64,000 nucleotides of DNA from Pantoea deleyi (GCF_022647325.1 NZ_CP071405.1:1054001-1118000); one strand, 5' to 3'. Numbered from the stretch's first letter, positions 47,838 through 57,786 are shown. Made by a program: numbers and translations. Notes: a model not told the origin generated them from the sequence alone.

Positions 47838-49468
47838 AGGCGATGCGACAGAACGACCGCTGGCGCTGGTTAACCGCCGGGGCCGTCACGGTCTGCCTGC
47901 TGGCGTTTACGCTGCTCATCGGGCTGCTGGCCTGGCAGGGCGTTCGGGCTTTCTGGCCGCAGCGCGTGGATCTCTATACGTTCAGTCAGCCGGAAGGCGG
48001 CGAGACACGCCTGCTGGGCGAAACCCTGGAACATCAGCGTCACTTTCCGGCGCCGGCAGATGAGCAGGGCAACCGCGGCGGACAGGTTCATCGCTATCTG
48101 GTGAAAACCGGTAACCGCGACTGGGATGCGCCTGATTTCCGGGTCATCTACAGCCGTACCGCCGCGCAGGTCAGCCAGCCAGCGGATATCATGGTGCTGC
48201 AGCGGCGCAGCCACGGCCTGGCCTATGGCTGGTTTGTCGGCTTGCGGGAAGACAATGAAGAGTTAACCGCCCGGCATCCCGATGCGCTGCTGCATCAGCG
48301 GCTGGGGCAGGTGCAGACGCTGGTGCGGCAGGCAAATCAGATCCGGCGGGTCGATATGGCGCGCCTCAACAACCAGCGTGAAGATCTGGATGAGCAGGCG
48401 GCCAGAAACCGCGCGGCCGGGCGCTTCGATCTGCAGGCTGAATCGGAATATCAGGCCAATCAGGCCGCCCTGCAGCGCCGCTTTAATCAGCTGAGCGAGA
48501 CGCTCGCGGCCCTGCAACAGCAGAGTCAGCGCGATTTGCTTATCCTGCGTGACGTCCAGGGCACCGAACATGCGATTCCCCTGACCGAAATCGTCGACAG
48601 CTGGCAGCCGAACGCCATGACGCTGAGCGGCAAAACGGTGCATTTTCTGCATCAGCTGTGGCGTTTTGTCAGCGACACGCCTGCCGAAGGCGAAAGCGAG
48701 TCCGGGGCGTTTCCGGCGATTTTCGGCACCGTGCTGATGGTGCTGCTGATGTCGGTGGTGGTGATGCCGCTGGGCGTTATCGCCGCCATCTGGCTGCATG
48801 AATATGCCGGACGTCACGCGCTGACGAGGCTGGTGCGTATTGCGGTGGTCAATCTGGCTGGTGTGCCCTCCATCGTCTACGGCGTCTTTGGCCTGGGATT
48901 CTTTGTCTGGCTGGCGGGCGGCACGATCGATCGGCTGTTCTTCAGCAGCGCGCTGCCGAACCCTACGTTTGGCACGCCTGGCTTGCTCTGGGCATCGCTG
49001 ACGCTGGCCCTGCTGACGCTGCCCGTGGTGATTGTGGCGACCGAAGAGGGGCTATCCCGCATTCCCAACAGCCTGCGTCAGGGGTCGCTGGCGCTGGGGG
49101 CCACTCAGGCGGAAACGCTGTGGAATGTGGTCCTGCCGATGGCGGTGCCGGCCATGCTGACCGGCCTGATTCTGGCCGTCGCGCGTGCCGCCGGGGAAAC
49201 CGCGCCGCTGATGCTGGTGGGCGTGGTCAAGATGGTGCCGGAGCTGCCGGTGGATGCGGTGTTCCCTTATCTGCATCTGGACCGCAAGTTTATGCATCTG
49301 GGCTTCCAGATTTACGATCTGGCGTTTCAGAGTCCGAATATTGAGGCTGACCGGCCGCTGGTCTTCGCGACCGCGCTGCTGCTGGTGCTGATTATTCTCT
49401 CACTGAATCTGCTGGCGATGGGTCTGCGTCACCGTCTGCGTGAACGCTATCGTCTTATGACTCAATAA
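47834..49468 (+). CDS. pstA: PstA-like phosphate ABC permease with coiled-coil insertion
   Basis: 544 residues, against 296 in E. coli PstA. The ATG overlaps the pstC stop (ATGA). TM1 is at about 14-36. The periplasmic stretch 40-285 includes a clear coiled coil at about 149-235 (LGQVQTLVRQANQIRRVDMA, LDEQAARNRAAG, NQLSETLAALQQQSQRD). The permease core at about 290-535 has AGVPSIVYGVFGLGFFV and the coupling loop ALGATQAETLWNVVLPMAVPA, typical of PstA. The extra domain probably faces that of PstC. Confidence 0.87.
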   Translation: MKAMRQNDRWRWLTAGAVTVCLLAFTLLIGLLAWQGVRAFWPQRVDLYTFSQPEGGETRLLGETLEHQRHFPAPADEQGNRGGQVHRYLVKTGNRDWDAPDFRVIYSRTAAQVSQPADIMVLQRRSHGLAYGWFVGLREDNEELTARHPDALLHQRLGQVQTLVRQANQIRRVDMARLNNQREDLDEQAARNRAAGRFDLQAESEYQANQAALQRRFNQLSETLAALQQQSQRDLLILRDVQGTEHAIPLTEIVDSWQPNAMTLSGKTVHFLHQLWRFVSDTPAEGESESGAFPAIFGTVLMVLLMSVVVMPLGVIAAIWLHEYAGRHALTRLVRIAVVNLAGVPSIVYGVFGLGFFVWLAGGTIDRLFFSSALPNPTFGTPGLLWASLTLALLTLPVVIVATEEGLSRIPNSLRQGSLALGATQAETLWNVVLPMAVPAMLTGLILAVARAAGETAPLMLVGVVKMVPELPVDAVFPYLHLDRKFMHLGFQIYDLAFQSPNIEADRPLVFATALLLVLIILSLNLLAMGLRHRLRERYRLMTQ

Positions 49469-49474
49469 CAGGCT

Positions 49475-50248
49475 ATGACTATGACATCCGACACGGATAT
49501 CGCGCTGACCGTTAACCAGCTGTCGCTGTGGTATGGCGAGCGCCAGGCGCTGCAGGATATTTCGCTGCAGGTGCCAAAAAACAGGATTACCGCGCTGATC
49601 GGGCCGTCAGGCTGTGGTAAATCGACGCTGCTGCGCTGCTTTAACCGCATGAACGATGTGATCGATCACTGCCGGGTCGGGGGTGACGTGCTGCTGGGCT
49701 CGCAGTCGATCCTGCGTCCCGAACAGGATCTCTCGGCGCTGCGCCGACGGGTCGGCATGGTGTTTCAGCGGCCCAATCCCTTTCCTAAATCGATCTACGA
49801 AAATGTGGTCTACGGGCTGCGTCTGCAGGGCGTGCGCGATCGGCGGGTGCTGAACGAAGCCTGCGAGCGGGCGCTGCGGGCGGCGGCGCTCTGGAGTGAG
49901 GTGAAAGATCAGCTGTCGCAGAATGCGCTGACGCTCTCTACCGGTCAGCAGCAGCGTCTGGTGATCGCCCGCGCCATCGCCATTGAGCCGGAAGTGCTGC
50001 TGCTGGATGAGCCGACCTCCGCGCTGGACCCTATCTCCACGCTGGTGATTGAAGAGCTGATGACCACGCTCAGGCAGCATTTCACGCTGGTGCTGGTGAC
50101 GCATAACATGCAGCAGGCGTCGCGCGTCTCCGATTACACCGCGTTTATGCATCAGGGCACGTTAGTGGAGTTTGACGAGACCGATCGCATCTTCACCGCA
50201 CCGAAACAGCGCCGGACCGAAGATTATATTACGGGGCGCTACGGCTGA
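49475..50248 (+). CDS. pstB: Phosphate import ATPase PstB
   Basis: 257 residues, the same as E. coli PstB. Walker [10 protein letters not shown] (about 43-51), the Pst-type [10 protein letters not shown] block, Q-loop [20 protein letters not shown], Walker [14 protein letters not shown] and the H-loop [11 protein letters not shown]. The ABC signature reads LSTGQQQRL, not LSGGQQQRL. A second in-frame ATG lies 6 bases after the first. It follows pstA by 6 bp and ends the set; E. coli would continue with phoU, which is not here. Confidence 0.93.
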   Translation: MTMTSDTDIALTVNQLSLWYGERQALQDISLQVPKNRITALIGPSGCGKSTLLRCFNRMNDVIDHCRVGGDVLLGSQSILRPEQDLSALRRRVGMVFQRPNPFPKSIYENVVYGLRLQGVRDRRVLNEACERALRAAALWSEVKDQLSQNALTLSTGQQQRLVIARAIAIEPEVLLLDEPTSALDPISTLVIEELMTTLRQHFTLVLVTHNMQQASRVSDYTAFMHQGTLVEFDETDRIFTAPKQRRTEDYITGRYG

Positions 50249-50295
50249 GTCAGCATCGGGAAAGGGGCGACCTGCAGGGAGATCACACCGGCTCA

Positions 50296-50372
50296 GGGGG
50301 CCTGTGTCCTGCGTAAAGACGCAAAAGATGCCCTCCATGGCCCGCGATGCTTTACTCCGGACACAGGCCCCC
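50296..50372. repeat. 77-bp inverted-repeat element between pstB and purN
   Basis: Perfect 14-bp arms GGGGGCCTGTGTCC (50296-50309) and GGACACAGGCCCCC (50359-50372). Inner arms GTAAAG (50313) and CTTTAC (50350) can extend the stem, leaving a loop that includes CCATGG. There is no T-run on either side, so it is not a standard terminator. A smaller hairpin GCCGTC...GACGGC follows at about 50388-50416. It lies between convergent genes. It could be an intergenic palindromic repeat or the core of a small RNA. Confidence 0.7.
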
Positions 50373-50426
50373 ATCGCTTTACGTTTGTCAGCCGTCTGTG
50401 GGAAACTCCTGACGGCTTCCGGCACA

Positions 50427-51065
50427 TCAGTCGTTAGCATAACCCTGTGGCGGCAGCGGTTCGCCATCCAGCCAGGCTTTGCCGTCGCGCATCCTCAGCC
50501 GTCCCTCGACAAACCAGCCGATCACCAGCGGATAGATCGCGTGCTCCTGATGCTGAACCCGCTCGGTAATTTCCGCTTCGCTGTCGCCGGGAAAAACCGG
50601 GACTTTCGCCTGCAGGATCACCGGGCCACCATCCAGCTCTTCGGTGACAAAATGCACGGAGGTGCCATGTTCGCTGTCGCCATTCTCCAGCGCCTGACGG
50701 TGCGTATGCAGGCCCGGATATTTCGGCAGCAGAGAAGGGTGGACATTCAGCAGGCGATCGTGAAAATGGGCGACGAACGCGGGGCTGAGGATCCGCATAT
50801 AGCCCGCCAGCACAATCAGATCGGGCGAGTATGCTTCGATCGCCGCGATGAGCTGGCGGTCAAAGGCTTCACGGTCAGCGAAGTCGCTGGCGGCAAGCGC
50901 ATGAGCGGGGACACCCGCCTCCTGCGCCCGCGTCAGGCCATACGCGGCGGCACGGTTGCTGAACACGGCAGCCACGCTGCCGTGAATCCGCCCGCTTGCG
51001 CAGGCGTCAAGGATGGACTGAAGGTTACTTCCGTTGCCGGAAATCAGTACAACCAGCTTTTTCAT
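50427..51065 (-). CDS. purN: Phosphoribosylglycinamide formyltransferase 1
   Basis: 212 residues, as in E. coli. Catalytic block at about 105-120: [18 protein letters not shown] (Asn, His and, downstream, Asp144 in [10 protein letters not shown]), and the N-terminal [17 protein letters not shown]. It transfers formyl from 10-formyl-THF to GAR in purine synthesis. It overlaps purM by 4 bp (ATGA), so the two are co-translated. Confidence 0.97.
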   Translation of the reverse strand: MKKLVVLISGNGSNLQSILDACASGRIHGSVAAVFSNRAAAYGLTRAQEAGVPAHALAASDFADREAFDRQLIAAIEAYSPDLIVLAGYMRILSPAFVAHFHDRLLNVHPSLLPKYPGLHTHRQALENGDSEHGTSVHFVTEELDGGPVILQAKVPVFPGDSEAEITERVQHQEHAIYPLVIGWFVEGRLRMRDGKAWLDGEPLPPQGYAND

Positions 51066-52102
51066 CCGTTAATAACCACACGCTCTTCCGCATCGGAGGC
51101 TTTGATCACGCCCAGCTTCCAGGCTTTCTCGCCTGCCGCCTGCATCAGCGCAATCGCCTTATCCGCATCGGCCGGACTCAGAGCGATAACCATGCCGACC
51201 CCGCAGTTAAAGGTGCGATACATCTCGAAACGGCTGACGTTGCCCGCCTGCTGCAGCCAGCTGAAGACGGCCGGCCACTGCCAGCTCGTCTCGTCGATGA
51301 CCGCCTGCGTGTTGTCAGGCAGCACGCGCGGAATATTTTCCCAGAAGCCGCCGCCGGTCAGGTGCGCAATCGCGTGCACATCGACCTGCTCAATCAGGCT
51401 CAGGATGTTCTTCACATAGATGCGGGTGGGTTCCAGCAGATGGTCGGCCAGCGGTTTGCCTTCCAGCTGTTCAGACAGCGGATCGGTGTTGCTGACTTCC
51501 AGAATTTTGCGCACCAGCGAGTAGCCGTTGGAGTGCGGGCCGCTGGAGCCGAGGGCGATCAGTACGTCGCCATCCTGCACCTTGCTGCCATCAATGATTT
51601 CGGACTTTTCCACCACGCCGACGCAGAACCCGGCCACGTCATAATCTTCGCCGTGATACATGCCTGGCATCTCGGCGGTTTCACCGCCCACCAGCGCACA
51701 ACCTGACTGCAGACACCCTTCCGCGATACCGGTGATCACCGCAGAGGCCGTTTCCACATCCAGTTTTCCGGTAGCGTAATAGTCGAGGAAGAAGAGCGGC
51801 TCGGCGCCCTGAACCACCAGATCGTTGACGCACATCGCGACCAGGTCAACGCCGATGGCATCGTGACGTTTGAGATCCATCGCCAGACGCAGCTTGGTGC
51901 CCACGCCATCGGTGCCGGAAACCAGCACGGGTTCACGGTATTTCTGCGGCAGCGCGCAAAGCGCACCAAAACCGCCCAGTCCACCCATCACTTCCGGGCG
52001 ACGCGTCTTTTTCACTACGCCTTTAATACGGTCAACCAGAGCGTTACCAGCATCAATATCAACACCGGCGTCTTTGTAACTGAGAGAGGTTTTGTCGGTC
52101 AC
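51062..52102 (-). CDS. purM: Phosphoribosylformylglycinamidine cyclo-ligase
   Basis: 346 residues (E. coli 345). PurM/ThiL/SelD ATP-grasp-like fold: [16 protein letters not shown] at the N-terminus, [20 protein letters not shown] near 65-85, the [12 protein letters not shown] block near 140 and [16 protein letters not shown] near 250. It closes the imidazole ring to make AIR. It heads the purMN operon, whose upstream region carries a PurR box and is shared with the divergent upp. Confidence 0.97.
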   Translation of the reverse strand: MTDKTSLSYKDAGVDIDAGNALVDRIKGVVKKTRRPEVMGGLGGFGALCALPQKYREPVLVSGTDGVGTKLRLAMDLKRHDAIGVDLVAMCVNDLVVQGAEPLFFLDYYATGKLDVETASAVITGIAEGCLQSGCALVGGETAEMPGMYHGEDYDVAGFCVGVVEKSEIIDGSKVQDGDVLIALGSSGPHSNGYSLVRKILEVSNTDPLSEQLEGKPLADHLLEPTRIYVKNILSLIEQVDVHAIAHLTGGGFWENIPRVLPDNTQAVIDETSWQWPAVFSWLQQAGNVSRFEMYRTFNCGVGMVIALSPADADKAIALMQAAGEKAWKLGVIKASDAEERVVING

Positions 52103-52166
52103 TGCGAGGTCCCCACGCGAGTTGCGGTTGGTGGTTTAAAATAAAGCGCGGCAATTCTATCAGTGC

Positions 52167-52182
52167 AGGCAAACGTTTGCGA
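52167..52182. promoter_or_regulatory. PurR operator upstream of purMN
   Basis: AGGCAAACGTTTGCGA contains the full palindromic core GCAAACGTTTGC of the PurR consensus. It lies 65 bases before the purM start and 150 before upp. Confidence 0.85.
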
Positions 52183-52283
52183 GTCCGGGATTGCGCATCG
52201 GCCGAATTTCATCAATCCTCTGTTTATCCCCGTAAAAGCCGCGGTATTGCGCAAGGAGAGGTGGCGCGCCGTCCAAAAGGCGG

Positions 52284-52305
52284 TATAATCCCGCGATTTT
52301 TTTTT
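52284..52305 (+). promoter_or_regulatory. upp promoter -10 and UTP-sensing start region
   Basis: TATAAT at 52284-52289, then CCCGC and an initially transcribed GATTTTTTTTT (start at G52295 or A52296). E. coli upp has the same -10 followed by GATTTTTTTTG, where UTP levels choose between productive and slipping transcripts. Confidence 0.7.
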
Positions 52306-52332
52306 AGCTCAACTCATTCCGGGAGAACACCA

Positions 52333-52959
52333 ATGAAGATCGTGGAAGTCAGACACCCGCTGGTCAAACATAAACTGGGCCTGATGCGTGAGCATGATAT
52401 CAGTACAAAGCGTTTTCGCGAGCTGGCGTCGGAAGTGGGCAGCCTGCTGACCTATGAAGCGACCGCCGATCTGGAAACAGAGCGCGTAACCATTGAGGGC
52501 TGGAACGGCCCGGTAGAGATCGACCAGATCAAAGGCAAAAAAATCACGGTGGTGCCGATTCTGCGTGCCGGTCTTGGCATGATGGAAGGGGTGCTGGAGC
52601 ACGTTCCCAGCGCCCGTATCAGCGTGGTGGGCGTCTACCGCGATGAAGAGACGCTGGAGCCGGTGCCTTACTTCCAGAAGCTGGTCTCTAACATCGAAGA
52701 GCGCCTGGCGCTGGTTGTCGATCCCATGCTGGCCACCGGTGGCTCCATGATCGCCACCATCGACCTCCTGAAGAAAGCGGGCTGCTCCAGCATCAAGGTG
52801 CTGGTACTGGTGGCTGCGCCGGAAGGGATCGCGGCGCTGGAGAAAGCGCATCCGGACGTTGAGCTGTACACCGCGTCAGTGGATCAGGGGCTGAACGACA
52901 AGGGTTATATCATTCCCGGACTCGGCGATGCCGGGGACAAAATTTTCGGAACCAAATAA
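52333..52959 (+). CDS. upp: Uracil phosphoribosyltransferase
   Basis: 208 residues, as in E. coli; start at [14 protein letters not shown] after GGGAG, not the much longer open frame. The PRPP-binding loop [18 protein letters not shown] is near 131-148, and the uracil-binding tail [11 protein letters not shown] ends the protein. It salvages uracil to UMP in the cytoplasm. It is followed by uraA after a hairpin, the classic salvage operon. Confidence 0.97.
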   Translation: MKIVEVRHPLVKHKLGLMREHDISTKRFRELASEVGSLLTYEATADLETERVTIEGWNGPVEIDQIKGKKITVVPILRAGLGMMEGVLEHVPSARISVVGVYRDEETLEPVPYFQKLVSNIEERLALVVDPMLATGGSMIATIDLLKKAGCSSIKVLVLVAAPEGIAALEKAHPDVELYTASVDQGLNDKGYIIPGLGDAGDKIFGTK

Positions 52960-52966
52960 ATCGCAT

Positions 52967-52993
52967 AGCCGACCAGAGAGTCGGCTTTTTTTT
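52967..52993 (+). terminator. Terminator-like hairpin between upp and uraA
   Basis: AGCCGAC, CAGAGA, GTCGGCT followed by eight Ts. In an operon it would partly terminate and lower uraA expression. Confidence 0.8.
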
Positions 52994-53101
52994 GGCAAAA
53001 AAAAGTTCCCGGAACGGGTCGGGTCTGCCGTGAGGCTGACCGGCGCGCCTGCTGCTGTGGCAGCGGTGCGGACCTGCGGGAGAGATAACCTAAGGGGATA
53101 A

Positions 53102-54388
53102 ATGATGACTCGTCGCGCCATTGGCGTCAGTGAACGACCGCCGTTACTGCAGACCATTCCACTCAGCCTGCAACACCTGTTCGCCATGTTTGGTGCCACC
53201 GTGCTGGTGCCGATTCTGTTCCATATCAACCCGGCCACCGTGCTGCTGTTCAACGGGGTGGGCACACTGATTTATCTCTTTATCTGTAAAGGCAAAATTC
53301 CCGCCTATCTGGGCTCGAGCTTTGCGTTTATCTCGCCGGTGCTGCTGTTGCTGCCGCTGGGCTATGAGGTGGCGCTGGGCGGATTTATTCTGTGCGGCGT
53401 GCTGTTCTGCATTGTGGCGCTGATCGTTAAACGCGCCGGAACCGGCTGGCTCGACGTCATGTTCCCGCCTGCGGCGATGGGGGCGATTGTTGCCGTCATC
53501 GGCCTGGAGCTGGCTGGCGTGGCCGCCAACATGGCGGGCCTGCTGCCCGCTGAAGGCAGTACGCCAGACAGTAAAACGGTGTTGATCTCGCTGGTGACGC
53601 TGGCGGTGACGGTATTCGGATCGGTGCTGTTCCGCGGTTTCCTGGCGATCATTCCGATTCTGGTTGGCGTGGTCGTGGGGTATCTGCTCTCCGCCGTGAT
53701 GGGCATCGTGGACTGGAGCGGCGTCGAGCGTGCGCCATGGTTCGCCCTGCCAACGTTCTACACGCCGCGCTTTGAGTGGGTGGCGATGCTGACGATTCTG
53801 CCGGCGGCGCTGGTGGTCATCGCCGAGCATATCGGTCATCTGGTGGTGACCGCGAACATCGTGAAGAAAGATCTGATCCGCGATCCGGGCCTGCATCGTT
53901 CGATGTTTGCCAACGGCTTATCGACGGTGATCTCCGGCTTCTTTGGTTCCACGCCAAACACCACTTACGGCGAGAATATCGGTGTGATGGCGATCACCCG
54001 CGTCTACAGTACCTGGGTCATCGGTGGCGCGGCGATTCTGGCGATCCTGCTCTCCTGCGTCGGCAAGCTGGCGGCCGTGATCCAGGCGATCCCGGTGCCG
54101 GTCATGGGCGGCGTCTCGCTGCTGCTGTACGGGGTGATCGGCGCATCCGGTATCCGCGTGCTGATCGAATCTAAGGTCGACTACAACAAGGCACAGAACC
54201 TGATCCTCACCTCGGTGATCCTGATCATCGGCGTCAGCGGCGCGAAGGTACATATCGGCGCGGCGGAGCTGAAAGGCATGGCGCTGGCGACGATCGTGGG
54301 TGTCGGCCTGGCGCTGATCTTCCGCGTGATCTCGCTGCTGCGTCCGGAAGAAGTGGTACTGGAAGCCGACGAACCGCGCGAACCGTGA
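53102..54388 (+). CDS. uraA: Uracil:proton symporter UraA
   Basis: 428 residues (E. coli 429). Two adjacent ATGs at 53102 and 53105; E. coli begins MTRRAIG at the second. It is a 14-helix nucleobase transporter with the substrate-site motifs EHIGHLVVTANIV near 243 and GSTPNTTYGENIGVMA near 282. It is nearly identical to E. coli in most helices. It imports uracil for Upp. Confidence 0.97.
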   Translation: MMTRRAIGVSERPPLLQTIPLSLQHLFAMFGATVLVPILFHINPATVLLFNGVGTLIYLFICKGKIPAYLGSSFAFISPVLLLLPLGYEVALGGFILCGVLFCIVALIVKRAGTGWLDVMFPPAAMGAIVAVIGLELAGVAANMAGLLPAEGSTPDSKTVLISLVTLAVTVFGSVLFRGFLAIIPILVGVVVGYLLSAVMGIVDWSGVERAPWFALPTFYTPRFEWVAMLTILPAALVVIAEHIGHLVVTANIVKKDLIRDPGLHRSMFANGLSTVISGFFGSTPNTTYGENIGVMAITRVYSTWVIGGAAILAILLSCVGKLAAVIQAIPVPVMGGVSLLLYGVIGASGIRVLIESKVDYNKAQNLILTSVILIIGVSGAKVHIGAAELKGMALATIVGVGLALIFRVISLLRPEEVVLEADEPREP

Positions 54389-54495
54389 TCCCGGCCTGAG
54401 TCACGGGATCGGGGCAGGGACGCCCCATTCATCTCTTTCTGAAAACTGTGTTAGAATTCCCCCGATTTTTTGCTTGTTCTCTTGCTGAGGTGCTT

Positions 54496-55197
54496 CTGAA
54501 CACGCCGGCACAATTGTCATTGCCACTCTATTTACCAGACGACGAAACCTTCTCCAGCTTCTGGCCGGGGGAAAACCCGTCGCTGATTGCCGCACTGAAA
54601 GGCGCTCTTAACCAGCAACACGGCAGCTATCTCTACTTCTGGTCACGCGAAGGGGGAGGGCGAAGCCATCTGCTGCACGCCGCCTGCGCAGAGATGTCCG
54701 CGCGTAACGAGGCGGTCGGCTATGTGCCGCTCGATAAACGCACCTGGTTTGTGCCGGAAGTGCTGGAAGGGATGGAGCAGCTGTCGCTGGTCTGCATCGA
54801 TAACATCGAATGCATTGCCGGCGAGCCGGAGTGGGAGATGGCGATCTTTGATCTCTACAACCGCATTCTGGAAACCGGTAACACGCGCCTGTTTATCACC
54901 GGCGATCGTCCGCCGCGTCAGCTTAATCTGCAACTGCCCGATCTCGCCTCACGGCTGGACTGGGGGCAGATCTATCGCCTGCAGCCGCTCTCTGATGAAG
55001 ATAAACTCCAGGCGCTGCAGCTGCGCGCCGGATTACGCGGTTTTGAATTGCCGGAAGATGTGGGCCGTTTCCTGCTGAAACGGCTGGATCGGGAAATGCG
55101 CACCCTGTTCGATACGCTGGATCGGCTCGACCGCGCCTCTATCAGCGCCCAGCGTAAACTCACCATTCCGTTCGTGAAAGAGACGCTCGGCCTTTAA
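54496..55197 (+). CDS. hda: DnaA regulatory inactivator Hda (CTG start)
   Basis: 233 residues starting at a CTG (54496) preceded by GAGG, giving [17 protein letters not shown] as in E. coli Hda. No ATG or GTG fits this start, and an upstream GTG at 54448 would add 16 residues with no similarity. The beta-clamp binding motif QLSLPL is at 6-11. The AAA+ fold has sensor-type [17 protein letters not shown] near 45, [13 protein letters not shown] near 100 and [11 protein letters not shown] with the arginine finger region near 150. With clamp-loaded DNA it drives hydrolysis of DnaA-ATP to prevent re-initiation. Confidence 0.95.
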   Translation: MNTPAQLSLPLYLPDDETFSSFWPGENPSLIAALKGALNQQHGSYLYFWSREGGGRSHLLHAACAEMSARNEAVGYVPLDKRTWFVPEVLEGMEQLSLVCIDNIECIAGEPEWEMAIFDLYNRILETGNTRLFITGDRPPRQLNLQLPDLASRLDWGQIYRLQPLSDEDKLQALQLRAGLRGFELPEDVGRFLLKRLDREMRTLFDTLDRLDRASISAQRKLTIPFVKETLGL

Positions 55198-55535
55198 AGG
55201 ATGTCGAGCACCGCTTCCGGCGGACGGCCGATTCGCGCGTTGTCACCGCTGATCACAATCGGTCTTTCAATCAGAACCGGATTGTCCACCAGTGCATCCA
55301 GCAGCGCACTCTCGCTTTTCTCGCTGAGTCCCAGCTCGCGATAGATCGCCTCTTTGGTCCGCATCAACTCCCGTGCGCTCTGCATCCCCAGCTTCTGCAA
55401 CAGGATTTGCAGCGTTTCGCGATCGGGCGGCGTCTGCAGATAGAGCACCACCTCCGGCTCGATCCCGCGAGCGGTAAGCAGCGCCAGCGTTTCGCGGCTC
55501 TTGCTGCAGCGCGGGTTGTGATAGATCGTTACCAT
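55194..55535 (-). CDS. yfgD: YfgD, ArsC-family arsenate reductase-like protein
   Basis: 113 residues (E. coli YfgD 119). The active-site motif [16 protein letters not shown] places the catalytic Cys at 11. [21 protein letters not shown] near 92-112 contains the arginine of the family. It is a glutaredoxin-linked ArsC-type fold; whether it reduces arsenate in vivo is not shown. Its stop overlaps the convergent hda end by 4 bases. It lies downstream of bepA. Confidence 0.9.
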   Translation of the reverse strand: MVTIYHNPRCSKSRETLALLTARGIEPEVVLYLQTPPDRETLQILLQKLGMQSARELMRTKEAIYRELGLSEKSESALLDALVDNPVLIERPIVISGDNARIGRPPEAVLDIL

Positions 55536-55563
55536 TCTGATTCTCCTTTCAGGGCGGTGGCGT

Positions 55564-57027
55564 TTACCCTTTCTGATACTGCTTAAAGCGCTGCTGCAAC
55601 TGACGCAGCTGGTCGATACGGGCGTCGTAGCGCGCCTGCTTCAGGCTACCGAGCGGCACCTGGGCGCTGGCGCTGCTGAGAGTGGTGATCGCCTGGTCGA
55701 GCTGACCATTCAGCGCCAGGCTCTCCGCCCGCGCAGAAAGTTCTTCATCGTTCAGACCCTGCCGGGCGGAGGCCTGAGCCAGCAGGTCCCAGCCGTTAGG
55801 ATCGTCTTTGTTAGACCAGGTGTAGCGATTCAGAATCCGGCTGGCGCTGGCGTACTGCTTCGCTTCGACGTAGGCATTGGCGAGGTTAAGCTGGATCACC
55901 GGGCTGTTTTTGGCTCCGCTGGCGGCACTCAGCAGCGCGATGGCCTGCTGCGGCTGATTCAGGCCGATGTCGATGTCCGACATTATATCCAGGAACCAGA
56001 TATTGGCGGGCTGCTTCGCCAGTAACGGCGTCATGATGCGCTTCGCATCGGCAAAGCTTTTCGCCTGCAGAAACTGTATGGCTTTGCCATATTGTGACGC
56101 CATCTGCTCACGGGCATTGCCGTTCGCATACTGACTCAGCAGTTCGTCGGTCAGCTGATTGCGTCCGGTCGGGTACATCCCCAGCGCACGCACCTTCGCC
56201 AGATAGAAATCCTCCGTCGACTGCACTACCACGGGCCGCATCTGGTTCGCCCGGTTGCGGGCATCCGCCAGACGGCTGTCGGGCAGCGGGTGCGTCAGCA
56301 GGATCTCAGGCGGTTTGGAGGAGAAGCGGCTCTGATCGGCCAGCTTCTGCAGGAAGTTCGGCATCGCCTGTGGATCGAATCCGGCACGCTGCAGAACCTG
56401 AATCCCGATACGGTCAGCCTCCTGCTCATTGCCCTGGGTAAAGCTGATGATGCCCTGCTGCGTGCCTGCCAGGGTGCCGGTCAGGGCGGCCATGCCCGCC
56501 TGCGGGCTGGCCATCGCCAGCAGAATCGAGCCCAGCGCGCCGACCCAGGTCAGCGGCGCATTGCGCTTCTGATCTTCCATCGCGCGTGCCAGGTGGCGCT
56601 GGGTGACGTGTGAGATCTCGTGCGCCATCACGGACGCCAGCTGGCTTTCATTCTCGGTAAAACGGAACAGCGCCGAGTGCAGCACCACGTTGCCGCCAAA
56701 GAAGGCAAAGGCGTTAAGCTCATCGTTCTGGATCAGGAAGAAGTGGAAGGGCGTTTTCACGGCGTCGGCGTGCGAAACCAGGCGCTGACCCAGCTGATTG
56801 ATGTACTGATTCAGCAGCGGATCGTTAATCAGCGGGGCACTGGCGCGCAGCTGGCGCACATAGAAGTCGCCCATCTGCAGCTCCTGATTAATCGACAGCG
56901 TCGAACCGGCCGTGGTGCCGATATCGGGGAGCGAATCACTGATGTCGGCGTAAGCCGGAGACAGCGTCGTAAAAATGAGTGTCGGAAGGAGCGCGGCGAT
57001 CAGCGTTTTCTTTAACCGGTTCAACAT
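55564..57027 (-). CDS. bepA: Periplasmic chaperone/metalloprotease BepA
   Basis: 487 residues, as in E. coli. Signal peptide at about 1-27 (ending SPAYA). M48 protease domain (about 45-260) with HEISH near 136 in [20 protein letters not shown] and the third ligand in [23 protein letters not shown] repeats at about 310-487 ([55 protein letters not shown]). It degrades or helps assemble LptD at the BAM complex. It is transcribed away from the long non-coding stretch. Confidence 0.96.
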   Translation of the reverse strand: MLNRLKKTLIAALLPTLIFTTLSPAYADISDSLPDIGTTAGSTLSINQELQMGDFYVRQLRASAPLINDPLLNQYINQLGQRLVSHADAVKTPFHFFLIQNDELNAFAFFGGNVVLHSALFRFTENESQLASVMAHEISHVTQRHLARAMEDQKRNAPLTWVGALGSILLAMASPQAGMAALTGTLAGTQQGIISFTQGNEQEADRIGIQVLQRAGFDPQAMPNFLQKLADQSRFSSKPPEILLTHPLPDSRLADARNRANQMRPVVVQSTEDFYLAKVRALGMYPTGRNQLTDELLSQYANGNAREQMASQYGKAIQFLQAKSFADAKRIMTPLLAKQPANIWFLDIMSDIDIGLNQPQQAIALLSAASGAKNSPVIQLNLANAYVEAKQYASASRILNRYTWSNKDDPNGWDLLAQASARQGLNDEELSARAESLALNGQLDQAITTLSSASAQVPLGSLKQARYDARIDQLRQLQQRFKQYQKG

Positions 57028-57786
57028 GCCTTAATCCTGTAGAGAGGCCCTGAGAATGGACAGGTGCGCAGCGGAAACGTTCCCTTTTTCGCCGATCACT
57101 GCGGTCCGGCCCTATCTTAACCAGAGCACTAACAGAAAGGAATGGCGTTTTCAGCCGACTGCCCGAGCTGATTTGTGCAAAATGGGGATTTTTGGCGAAA
57201 AAAATTGAATATCCGCAATACCTAAACGGGAGTTAAACGGCTTTATTCCGTAAGGCATTGCTGCATGGCTGAGCGGGAAAATGGCGTGTTATTCAATGAA
57301 TACCTTCATCGCCGGACGAAATAAAGCAGAATCTGCTGAGAGAGAATAAAAAGATAAACGCTGCTTTTTTTAAAGTTATGTAAATTCACTCAAAAAAACT
57401 GAATGTGGCACGGTTTTTTCCAGGTCTACTCTGAAAAAAACAGGGTAACCCGTCAGCAATTTCCCGTTTTGCCATCAACAGATTAAATCGTTCATTCATC
57501 ATCCTGTTTTTAATTCCAGCTACGCCTGGCTGCGATTTATTTATGACGAAAGCCGCTACGTAAGATAACAGGCTGAATGCGCAGATCCACGTCTGACAAG
57601 AGCCTTATTTCCTTTGTATGAAACTTTTCGATTAATTCTGCCGGTGAATCATTTTCGCAGGTTATCACTGGCGGGCTGACCTGAATTTACACAGGCGTGA
57701 ATTATACCGGTGCTGTGATATAGATAGCCGACCTGATTCAGTCCTGAATCTGCCAGCCATTATTTGATTTGCCGGAGAGAAGTAAT
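57028..57786. other. 759-bp stretch without a gene between bepA and the DsrE-like pair
   Basis: No convincing coding frame on either strand. The middle (about 57150-57450) is richer in A and T than its neighbours, with runs of A and T. Small palindromes are seen: AGCAGA-A-TCTGCT at 57325-57337 and GATTCAG-TC-CTGAATC at 57735-57750. TGTGATATAGAT near 57714-57725 may be an extended -10 for the downstream gene. It may hold long regulatory regions for the two divergent genes, or an unrecognised RNA. Confidence 0.6.
57735..57750. promoter_or_regulatory. Inverted repeat before the first DsrE-like gene
   Basis: GATTCAG-TC-CTGAATC, 7-bp perfect arms with a 2-bp centre, 37 bases before the start codon. 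An operator or leader hairpin; no regulator is suggested. Confidence 0.4.
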
